Of a stretch of 10,171 nucleotides of DNA, positions 1-7,273 are shown piece by piece. The notes beneath the pieces are model-generated. The model worked only from the letters and a program-made list of their open reading frames with translations. It did not search any database and had not been told where the DNA came from. Made by a program: the position numbers and the translations under genes. Numbering within the stretch: the stretch's first letter is position 1; each line of letters starts with the position of its first letter. Source of the stretch: Chrysochromulina tobinii (Eukaryota; Haptophyta; Prymnesiales; Chrysochromulinaceae); assembly GCA_001275005.1 (NCBI GenBank), contig JWZX01000405.1, positions 1 to 10,171 of the forward strand, in the 5' to 3' direction.

Positions 1-1120
1 CCTCCGGTAATGTTGAGCCCGATCAGTTGCACGACGCCCAAAGAGCCCGGGTTGATGTTGAGCACACGGCGCGGACTCCAGTAGCTAGCTTGTGCATTCA
101 GCACGACCGAGCCTGCCACCGCCGCCTCGATGACGACGCTCCTGGTGACGCTGAGCGCGGCGCTGAGGGCGTAACGGCCGGGGGCAAGGACGATGCGGTG
201 GAAGGATGTGGCGCCGAGTGCATTGATCAGGCCGAGGACGTTGCTCACTTCTGTCGTTGACGGTGTCGTTGGCGGTGACGGCGGCGGTGACGGCGGTGAC
301 GGCGGCGACAGTGGCGACGGCGGCGACGGTGGCGGTGCGGATGGCGGTGACGGCGGTGACGGCGGTGATGGCGGTGCGGGCGGCGGCGGCGTTGCAGGCG
401 GCGGCGGCGGCGGAGACGGCGGTCGCGGCGGCGGTGACGGCGGCGGCGGCGGTGCGGACGGTGATGGTGGCGGTGACGGCGGAGAGGGCGGCGGCGGCGG
501 TGCCAAGCAGGTTGAGACTGTGCCTGAGACGCCGATGAGGGTCGTTGCGAAGGTGCAGACGGTGGCACCTGAGACAAAGACATTGGTCCGACCATCAAGG
601 TCAGTGTTTGAGTGGATGCTGCTGGACACAATCGCGACTGTACTTGAACAACAGATATGGACGCCACCTCCCCAATGAGAGGCTGCGTTGGAGTAGATGT
701 TGGTCTGCGTCAACGTCACGGTGCCACCATTGATGAAGACGCCACCTCCTCCAGGTTGCCCCCATCCGCCATTGTTCGATGCCATGTTGGAGTAGATCCT
801 GCATGAGGAGAAAGTGACGACAGCACTCCCGACGAAGACACCGCCACCTCCATTAGAATAGCCAGCCGTTCGAGCTGTGTTCGAGTACACGCTGCAAGAA
901 GTGAACGCCACGTTACCATTCTGGACATAGACGCCACCACCCGAGCCGTCCATGTCGCATCCCGTAATGTTGAGCCCGATCAGTTGCACGACGCCCAAAG
1001 AGCCCGGGTTGATGTTGAGCACACGGCGCGGACTCCAGTAGCTAGCTTGTGCGTGCAGCACGACCGAGCCTGCTACCGCCGCCTCGATGATGACGCTCCT
1101 GGTGATGCTGAGCTCAGCGC
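1..1120 (-). repeat. In-frame internal duplication of the linker/beta-helix unit, period 957 bp
   Basis: Bases 7-95 are identical to 964-1052, and similarity continues with few differences to about 180/1137. The offset of 957 bp is 319 codons, so the copies are in the same frame. Both encode IVLAPG.Y.LSA.LS.TRSV.IEAAVAGSVVL.AQASYWSPRR followed by the same NINPGSLGVVQLIGLNITG segment. The near-identity at silent sites suggests a recent duplication or gene conversion. The second copy is cut by the window edge. Confidence 0.9.
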
Positions 1121-2665
1121 TGAGGTAGTAAGTGCCGGGGGCAAGGACAATGTGGCTGGCGGCTGTGTTTGCGAGTGCACTGGTCAGGTCGACAGTGTTG
1201 CTCACCGACGCAGTCCCCGCCGTAAGAGGATACGGCGGCGGTGACGGCGGCGAGGGCGGCGACGGCGGCGCCGCCGTCGAAGAAAAGATGCGCACTTCGG
1301 CAAGGTTGAGGAGACGCCCTGTCCCTGGCAGCACGATGGTCACATAGGTTCCACTGAGATCCCTCTGGCAGTCGAATGTGAACGGTCCGGCCGTGGCTGG
1401 GACTATCTGATTACCCACGACGCACGCTTGCGATGTAGCTGAGTTGTAGTCTCCTGGCGATGCACCGACCCATATTTGGAAGGGCGACAGGCGATCCCCA
1501 CAGCAATCACCGCGATTCATGATCCACACAAGCCGCACAGCTTGTTGGCCTGAGATCCGAATCGACAACCATGGATTGGCCTCATCGTCGGTGTGGCAAA
1601 AATCTGAGGTCTGGTCATTGATGCAGAGCGAGGCGGAAAGGGGTTGACCAAAGTGGATATAGGGATATAGGTGGAGCTCATGCTGGCACTCAGACGTGGA
1701 ATCGCTGGCATGCTGGCCAGGGGAGGGGCCGGTGGCAGCGAAGGTGGGGGCGACGGGGGCGGCGGAGGCGGCGGCAGCGACGGTGGCGACGGCGGCGACG
1801 GCGGCGATGGTGGCGGCGCTGCACCGCACCACGTGCGCATCATCGAGACGAGCGGCGCTGGCGTGTTTGGCAGGCCGCCGCCGAGCCGCACGCGATCCAG
1901 CTGCGCCGGGCTGAGGGCGGCGTCCCACACCAGCAGGTCCTTCATCTGGCCCGTGAAAATCGGATCACTATTATAAGCGCTCTTCCCCACGTACAGGTTG
2001 GAGCGGCTCACCGGCAGCGGGAAGCGCATCGACGACGTCATGGCGACGCTTGCACCGTTCCAGTAGATCTGGGCGGGCCCGAAGGTGTCGGTGAGGCTCG
2101 TACGCGAATGCACGACCGCGACGTGAGTCCACACGTTTGTGGGGAACGACCCGGGCGTTGTTGCAGAGAGTGACCCCCCCAAAGCCCCACCCCACTTGAC
2201 TTCGTATGTCACCGGTCCGTTGTTGAATGCCACAATTATGTTGTCCTCATTTGAATTCGGACTGTCGAAGAAATCGACGACGCGGTCCCACGACTGGCCA
2301 GTACGCGTGCGGTAGACCCACGCGCAGAGCGTGAACCCAAGCCCCCCGCCGACGAGTCCGGTGCGCGACGTGGCCGTCAAGAAGGAGGTCGCCGCCCCGG
2401 TGAAGGTGTGTGCGCCGTCGACGGCGCACGGAGGAGCCGGCGGCAGCGACGGCGGTGGCGGGGGCGTTTGGCATTGAACGCTTGCCATCCCGTTGAAGCT
2501 CAAGAGAATGACCAGCCAGACGCTCCATGGTGCACCTCCTGGCTGCGACAGCCCTCGCATGCTCCCACTTGTGCCTTGCATCCCCTCTCGCATCGTAGCC
2601 GTACTCGAAACAGCCCCATGCCCCGGAACGAGGAGGGCTCGGCGCGCATCTGATGTGCCACCCAT
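1..2665 (-). CDS. Modular secreted/surface lectin-like protein (LamG, F-type lectin, beta-helices), frame broken once, partial at left edge
   Basis: No named orthologue recognised. From ATG 2665 (strong context, ccgccATGg) one frame runs to a TGA at 1517; the other, open from 1970 to base 1 without a stop, carries the rest. Order of parts: hydrophobic signal segment (residues about 47-63; ATG 2560 would place it at 12-28); short Pro-rich stretch; LamG/concanavalin-like jellyroll (about 2428-1860, with FTLCAWVY, WTHVAVVH, QIYWNG, LYVGKS); SPP-rich linker; F-type-lectin/F5-8C-like domain (about 1690-1280, with CHTDDEANPWLSI, NRGDCCGDRLSPFQIWVG); SPP linker; beta-helix (about 1222-510) with four S-x-[IV]-[YH]-SN turns and GGG-V/F steps like Pmp adhesins; long PPSPP linker (505-262); second beta-helix running off the window. 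Probably extracellular and carbohydrate-binding (inference). The two frames meet at an 8-bp tandem duplication, so as written the product stops after 382 residues. Could be a pseudogene, an allele or an assembly error. Confidence 0.8.
262..505 (-). repeat. Proline-rich PPSPP linker between the beta-helix domains
   Basis: About 80 codons of CCG/CCA/CCT Pro with interspersed Ser, Ala and Thr, ending in PPTTPSTTEVSN where the second beta-helix begins. Similar shorter linkers lie at about 1278-1230 and 1840-1715 in the same gene. SPP-rich linkers of this kind are typical of hydroxyproline-rich extracellular proteins of algae. The GC-rich purely repetitive DNA produces Gly-Asp shadow frames on the plus strand. 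Confidence 0.85.
1655..1670. repeat. Exact 8-bp tandem duplication (ggatatag x2) that shifts the lectin gene frame
   Basis: On the plus strand ggatatag occurs twice back to back. The coding frame (minus strand) upstream has codon starts at positions equal to 1 mod 3 and the F-type-lectin frame downstream at 2 mod 3. Eight is 2 mod 3, so counting the unit once joins the two frames with no stop, and SASMSSTY then runs into the lectin core. No GT-AG intron of sensible length explains the change. Confidence 0.85.
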
Positions 2666-2860
2666 GGCGGAAGACTGCTTCGAAATAAGGGGGTACCCGT
2701 AGGTCAGTGACCTACCCCCTTCTATTCGAAAGCCGAAGGTGCAACACCAGAAAGACGAAACCCGAAGCCCCACACGCGCGAGGTGCTGACGCAGATCATC
2801 CCCTGTTCATCCGCGCAACCTTCGTCTCTTTATTCACACTTCCACCATAACTCCGCACAA
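2666..2860. promoter_or_regulatory. Divergent promoter region between the lectin-like gene and the GT31-like gene
   Basis: 195 bp separate the two ATGs, which point away from each other. No TATA box is visible. The lectin-gene side carries a dyad at 2679-2730. The GT31 side carries TATTCACACTTC at 2831-2842, whose TCACACT matches an initiator (YYANWYY) and would give a 5' leader of about 26 nt. A shared regulatory region is inferred from spacing and orientation only. Confidence 0.5.
2679..2730. promoter_or_regulatory. Imperfect inverted repeat with a perfect 17-bp dyad core
   Basis: The core GTAGGTCA-G-TGACCTAC (2699-2715) is a perfect dyad. It is flanked by aagggggta on the left and taccccctt on the right, the left side having a 6-bp insertion (cccgta), and both ends carry TTCGAA (2679-2684 and 2725-2730). 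It lies 14-65 bp upstream of the lectin-gene ATG. It could be a binding site for a dimeric regulator or a 5' leader hairpin. Confidence 0.5.
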
Positions 2861-4762
2861 ATGGAGATTCTCGACCGACTCACGGACGCCGGGCTCGGCT
2901 ATTGCGAGCCAACGAACTTCGGACCGTGCAAGGACGGCATGAGCAAAGGGGCTTGGATGCTCTCCGACCACGGTAACTGGCAGAGTGCCTTCGCCGAGTG
3001 TGCGCAACGATGTTCAGGGTGCTCGGGATGCAACTTCATATCCGTTTCGTTGAGGCAGCGCGATTGCTCGTGGTACAGCCGCTGCGACCTGGACTCTCTG
3101 CAAAAGGGCTTGGCAGGCTTCATCACGGCGCGCTATATCAAAAACAAGTCGAGCCTCGGCGAGACGACAGGTCACCGGGCCTCCGCCTCCAGCCACCCTC
3201 ACACTTCGAGAGCACGCCTGCGACGGATCATCAGCGAGGCGGACGCGGACATCGCCCAGCTCAGCGAGCAGTGGATGCCGGCGGCGCAGCGAGCACTCGT
3301 GGCCGATCAGCTCCGGGCTCTCGATGCACGCGTGGCGCAGTGGCCCTCTGCTGCACGCGCGAAGCAGGTGGACTCGCCGTTGCTGGTGCTCGGGGTGATG
3401 TCGGCCCCCGCAGAGGACGCGGCGGCGCGTCGGGCCCAAATGCGCCGAGCGCTCCTGCTCGAGCGTGCGCACGGCACCGAGAAGGCCGGGTTCGAGTACC
3501 GCTTCGTGCTGGGCGTGCGCGCTCTCGAGGGCGCTGCGCTCGCCCCGCTCCAAGCCGAGCAGCAGGCGGCCGGCGACCTCGTGCTGCTGCACGGCGCCCA
3601 GGACGGCGCGATCCATCGGCTGACGCGCAAGGTGATCCTCTGGCTCACGCACGCCGCCACGGCCTTCCCGCGCGCACGCTTCCTCGGAAAGGCCGACATG
3701 GATACCTTTGTGGTGTGGGCACGTCTGAAAGTCCACTTGCGTCACGCCGCTCGCCATGAGCAGGCGGACTGGCTGCTCATGGGCAAGATTGAGTGGGTCA
3801 GCCTCCTGCGTCCCGAGGCCGACGCGCCGGATGCTGCAGCCTCCGGTGCCGTGCGCACAGTGGACCCCTTCACAGCCAACCTTCACAGCTCCTCGGGCCC
3901 CTCGGGCCTCTCCGGCGTCTGCGGCTGCTGCGCAAGCTCTCGGACTCACGCCGAGCTCTTGGCCGAGGAGTGCTTGCGCCGACACCGGCACCGCGTCGAC
4001 GGCCCGTTCCCATTCGCGCAGGTGACATATCGCTTGATTGCCGCTTGATTGCCGCTTGATTGCCTCTTGATTGCCTCTTGATTGCCTCTTGATTGCCTCT
4101 TGCTTGCCTCTTGATTGCCACTTGATTGCCTCTTGATTGCCTCTTGATTGCCTCTGATTGCCTCTTGATTGCCTCTGATTGCCTATTGATCGCCCCTCGA
4201 ATGGGAACGGCTCACACTGTACCAGGGGGCGTTCTACGCGGTGGGCGCCGGCGTCGGACGCTGGCTCGCCACGTCGAGGGGGGTGCAGCAGTGGCTCGAG
4301 CGCCTTGAAGCGCAGCCTGATGACCCGCTCAATCAATACGAGGACCTCGCGCTCGGCTGGGCGCTCGCGCACTGCCCGGGGAACCTCTCCTCCGCGCCAC
4401 TGCCCCATGTCGCGGGCGTCTTCAGCTATGAGCTCGCGGACGAGGCGAATCTGGGTCGCGTCTGGGTCAGCAACCAGGGCTGCTTCCGCAGGCACAACCT
4501 CACGCGTGCGAATCTGACGAGCGGCTTCAACGGCGGCCGCGCTTCGTCACCCACGCCCGAGGTCGTGTCGCCAACGGCCGCCGTGGTCCATCACGTGAGG
4601 ACGACGGAGGCGTGGCGGCGCGTCTGGGCGCTCACGGCGCACTGGACGGGCCGGCTGGCGGCGTGGGGGCATCCCGCGTGCTTCTACCCGGAGCTGCGAG
4701 TGGGCGACGCCTTCGCCTTTGCAGGCGAGCGTCCTGCGGGGATACGCACGCTGTGGCAGTAG
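2861..4762 (+). CDS. GT31-like glycosyltransferase with N-terminal Cys-rich domain, two exons
   Basis: Join 2861-4021 and 4226-4762, 565 residues. ATG 2861 has context cacaaATGg and is the first ATG of the open frame. Residues 15-75 hold eight Cys (15, 23, 47, 51, 54, 57, 69, 75) ending in DCSWYSRCDL, a small disulfide-type (PAN/apple-like) domain of uncertain identity. A helical linker follows, then a glycosyltransferase domain of the beta-1,3-galactosyltransferase (GT31) type from about residue 174: LLVLGVMSAP, FRFVLG-like EYRFVLGV, the DxD variant DMD (279-281) in FLGKADMDTFV, GPFPFAQ-GAFYAVG across the splice junction, and the late acidic motif YEDLALG (426-427). It should transfer a sugar from a nucleotide sugar to a glycan, normally in the Golgi. 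No N-terminal membrane anchor or signal peptide is visible, which is odd for the family; an upstream exon may be missing. The exact donor and acceptor sugars cannot be told. Confidence 0.82.
4004..4210. repeat. Exact 13-bp inverted repeat bracketing the minisatellite intron
   Basis: CCGTTCCCATTCG at 4004-4016 (end of exon 1) is the perfect reverse complement of CGAATGGGAACGG at 4198-4210 (inside the intron, 15 nt before the acceptor). The arms could pair in the pre-mRNA, looping out the donor and minisatellite. Confidence 0.9.
4022..4225 (+). other. Intron of the GT31-like gene, minisatellite type
   Basis: Donor CAG|GTGACA, acceptor TACCAG|GGGG, 204 bp, phase 0. The intron contains no AG dinucleotide before the acceptor at 4224-4225. 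It carries in-frame stops from 4046, so it must be removed. Splicing joins FPFAQ to GAFYAVG, which fits the GT31-like fold. Two CTGAT sequences (4154-4158, 4175-4179) match a CTRAY branch point. Confidence 0.88.
4031..4193 (+). repeat. Minisatellite, 15 units of 11 bp (CTCTTGATTGC)
   Basis: Fifteen head-to-tail units: the first three begin CGC, most read CTCTTGATTGC, one has CTTGC for GATTGC, one begins CAC, two are 10 bp (one T lost), and the last is degenerate. It begins 9 nt after the donor. The decay at the right end and homogeneous middle are typical of arrays expanding by slippage or unequal exchange. On the other strand it reads as a GNQEAIKRQSR-type frame that is not a gene. Confidence 0.95.
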
Positions 4763-4918
4763 GCCACCCTCCATTATGAACACGTGTTCACACCAACAAA
4801 GTTCTATTCACACTTCGTCGATCGAGGGAGTGTGCCCTGTGTAGAGCTGAGCACAGCACGGCGGCTGCCTGAGTTCGTCCGCGGCGTTCAGGGCCTGGCA
4901 TCGGTTTCCCGCGACGGC
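4763..4918 (+). promoter_or_regulatory. Short intergenic/promoter region upstream of CNOT10
   Basis: 156 bp between the GT31-like stop codon and the CNOT10 ATG. It holds a perfect 14-bp palindrome, TGAACACGTGTTCA (4777-4790), with a CACGTG G-box/E-box core, and 15 bp later TATTCACACTTC (4805-4816), the same 12-mer found upstream of the GT31-like gene. No TATA box. The site is also the 3' end of the upstream gene. Confidence 0.5.
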
Positions 4919-6230
4919 ATGCTAGCGGAGGCTGACGCCGCCTCGGCGGCCTTTGCAAGCGGCGACCTCAAAGACGCGCTCGCCAAGCTCCAGGTCATCA
5001 AGAAGCAGCGCGACAATGGTGCGCGCGCCACGCCTGCGCCACCGCCCTGGCCCCCCTTGCGCGCAGGGGGGGCTCGCGCTCAGCCCACCGCCCCTTCTGA
5101 TGCTGCGCAGACACCAAGGTGCTGCACAACCTCGCGATCGCCGAGTACGTGGATGGCGGCCAGCGCGAGCCGGCGAAGCTCCTCGCGACGCTAGAGCAGC
5201 TCAAGGAACGGCTCGAGAACGCGGCGGCGCGCGTGGAGGAAGGCGATGGCGACGTGATCGGCGAAGCCGACCCGTCACTCACCGCGTACAACATGGCCGT
5301 CCTCTACTACCAGCTCAAGCAGTTCGCCAAGTGCCGCGCGCTGCTCGAGGACATGTTTTCCAACATCGAGCCCATCGACGAGTTCCTGGCGTTCAAGCTC
5401 TGCTTCCTGCTGCTCGACGTGTACCTGCTGCAGAAGCAGGCGGAGCGCGCGGCCAACGTGCTCGGCTACCTCGAGAAGTCGTTCGCCGCGCTCACCACGC
5501 TCGCCAACGACGGCAAGCAGCCGAATGGCGAGGCGGACGCGGACGGCGGCGCAGCGCCCTTGGCGGCGGACGGCGGCGTGGGGTTGGCGGCGCCGGGGAG
5601 CGTGGACGGCTGGCCGAATAAGCGCTCTTCGCGGCGCGCTCCGACGGGCATCACGCCCGACGAGGTGCGCGGCGCGCTCGCGTTGTACAAGGCGAAGCTC
5701 GCGCTCATGGCACGGGCGAGCAAATCGTCCAAGCGGGAGATCAAGACGACGCTCAACGCATGCGCGCAGAACACGACGGGGCTATTCCTCAAGTGCAACT
5801 TGGAGTGGCAGCGCCAAAACTTCCGCAAGGCGATCAAGCTCCTCAACAACTCGTGCCAGGCTGGCAGCGAGCGCGAGCGCAACGTGCCCGCGCTGTACTT
5901 CAACAACATGGGCTGCATCCACCATTGCATGCGACGCCACCAGGCGGCCGCCTTCTACTTTACAAAGGCGCTGCGCGAGAACGACGCGCTGTACCGGTCC
6001 GCGCCCGCCGCCACGGCCGGCAGCGCCAAGCCGGGCGCCGCCGAACCGATCGCGCTGCCCACGTACAGCTGCGACCGGCGATGCGAGCTGGAGTACAATC
6101 GCGGGCTACAGTACCTCCTGTCGGGCAAGCCCGAGGCGGCCTTTGGATGCTTCTTGACGGCCCTCGAGCTGATGCACTCGCAGGCGCGCGTGTGGCTGCG
6201 GCTGGGCGAGGCGTGCGTCGCCACGCACCT

Positions 6231-6265
<35 letters not shown>

Positions 6266-7225
6266 CGACGGGCGACGGCGCCGTCTCGTCGCTCGTTGCA
6301 GCGGTCGCCAGGGGGCCACCAGCGCAGCGGCGGCGCCGCTTTCGGCGCGAACGTAACGAGCCGATACCTGGTGCTTTTCACAGAGGGCCCCGCGGCTGCC
6401 GGCAAGGGTGAGACGGCCAACCCGCCCGAGGAGGCCGAAGGCAGCGCGGCAGCGGCAGCCAGCACAGCGAGCACAGCCGCGCCGGCGCCGGCGGCACCGA
6501 CGCTTGGGTATGGGCTCAAATGCCTGCGGAATGCGCTCGTGCTGTGTCACGTGCAGCTCGGGGGCGCCGCCCTGACCGCCGTCAACGCCGCCGACTACGC
6601 GCAGCTGCTCAGCTCGAGTGCGAACGGCACCTCCTCGCCGGCCGACGAAGCCACCCTGCAGGTGCACGCGGTGCTGCGGCTGACGCTGCTGCACCTGAGC
6701 TGGGTGAGTCTCGCTGTAGGGGACGCGTCGCCCGCGCTCTCGTGGGCGTCGCAGCTGCTCTCGATGGACGCATGCCCGCCGAGCCTCAAGCTGTACGCCC
6801 ACCTGTACGCATGCGACGCACTGGTCCAACTCAGCCGCTCGTCAGAGGCGCTCGAGCACCTGACTGCCGCGCTCGAGAGCAACGAGCCGCTCGTCACGGT
6901 CGCCAGCTGCACCGGCGCCGAGCCCCCCGCCGCCGCCGACGGCGAAGGGCTCGACTGCGTGCGCAACCCGTACAGCCTGCTACTCGGCGCGAGCGCCGGC
7001 GGCGGCCAAGTGGCCGCACGTGCCACTCTGTACGCCAACTTGGCCGTGGTGCATGCGCTGCGTGGGGACAGAGCTCAGGCTTGCGACTATGCGCAGCAGG
7101 CGCTGCGCGCACAGCCCGACTGCCGCCAGGCGCTGCTGTGCTCGGTGTACCTCGAGCTGCAAGCGGGCCGCACGGAGAGCGCTCTCGAGCTCCTCAAGAA
7201 GCACCGGACGGGGACGCCCAAATAG
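4919..7225 (+). CDS. CNOT10: CCR4-NOT complex subunit 10 (TPR protein), frame change near 6265-6345
   Basis: Subunit of the CCR4-NOT mRNA deadenylase, which shortens poly(A) tails in the cytoplasm; in animals CNOT10 pairs with CNOT11 on the CNOT1 N-terminus. Exon 1 is 4919-5018 (ATG 4919, only ATG after the in-frame stop at 4760) and joins exon 2 at 5111 to give NDTKVLHNLAIAEY. Family landmarks seen: AFASGDLKDALAKLQ, LTAYNMAVLYYQLKQFAKC, CFLLLDVYLLQKQAERA, FNNMGCIHHCMRRHQAAAFYF, YNRGLQYLLSGKPEAAFGCF, VWLRLGEACVA, then in the second frame LGYGLKCLRNALVL, SLKLYAHLYACDALVQL and SVYLELQAGRTESALELLKKH. Total is about 737 residues, close to the roughly 740 of animal CNOT10. A polyQ stretch (6232-6264) is followed by a change from frame 1 to frame 2 before GANVTSRYLVLF; the cause (small indel or tiny intron) is unresolved. 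Confidence 0.9.
5019..5110 (+). other. CNOT10 intron 1
   Basis: Donor AATG|GTGCGC, acceptor GCGCAG|ACACC, 92 bp, phase 1. Removal fuses LQVIKKQRDN to DTKVLHNLAIAEY, matching the first TPR region of CNOT10. It contains a hairpin, CCCCCCT (5051-5057) with AGGGGGG (5065-5071), and a CTGAT possible branch site at 5097-5101. Confidence 0.88.
6232..6264 (+). repeat. (CAG)11 trinucleotide repeat encoding polyglutamine
   Basis: Eleven perfect CAG codons after VATHL in CNOT10. No CAA interruptions, so it is a typical unstable microsatellite. It sits in the loop between the TPR block and the CNOT10 C-terminal part, where length variation is likely tolerated. Confidence 0.97.
6265..6278 (+). repeat. 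Exact 7-bp tandem duplication (gcgacgg x2) after the CAG tract
   Basis: gcgacgg occurs twice back to back directly after the last CAG. Its length is 1 mod 3, the same shift that separates the two CNOT10 frames, so it is one candidate for the frame change. Against it, the uncollapsed frame continues GDGAVSSLVAAV, which resembles the family better. Confidence 0.7.
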
Positions 7226-7273
7226 CGCGCTTCGTCAATAGATGCTCAATTGGCTGCTCCGCCCAAATAGCGC
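7215..7273 (+). repeat. 14-bp direct repeat spanning the CNOT10 stop codon
   Basis: CGCCCAAATAGCGC is present at 7215-7228, where it includes the TAG stop (7223-7225), and again at 7260-7273. The period is 45 bp; the remaining 31 bp are not repeated. Confidence 0.85.

Noticed and set aside
193-678. Plus-strand frame rich in GGDGG (and similar ones at 1132-1347 and 1671-1976)
   Set aside because: These are the antisense of the SPP-rich linkers of the minus-strand lectin-like gene; they have no domains and lie opposite well-supported coding sequence.
1632-1700. Intron to explain the frame change in the lectin-like gene
   Set aside because: Few GT donors occur here, and the only GT-AG pair of fitting position is 13 nt long with the wrong length mod 3. 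The 8-bp duplication explains the shift exactly.
2701-2713. AGGTCA-G-TGACCT resembles a nuclear-receptor IR-1 element
   Set aside because: Nuclear receptors are an animal family and are not expected in an alga; the dyad is reported only as symmetrical DNA.
4031-4193. CRISPR-like array
   Set aside because: Units are 11 bp head to tail with no spacers, inside an intron; it is a minisatellite.
3014-4495. Minus-strand 493-codon frame with GNQEAIKRQSR repeats
   Set aside because: It is antisense to the GT31-like gene and reads through the 11-bp minisatellite. The repeat peptide comes from the intron array, and the rest has no recognisable domain.
5960-6829. Long minus-strand frame over CNOT10, with poly-Ala or poly-Leu from the CAG tract
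   Set aside because: Shadow of GC-rich CNOT10 coding DNA; Arg/Ala-rich with no domain.
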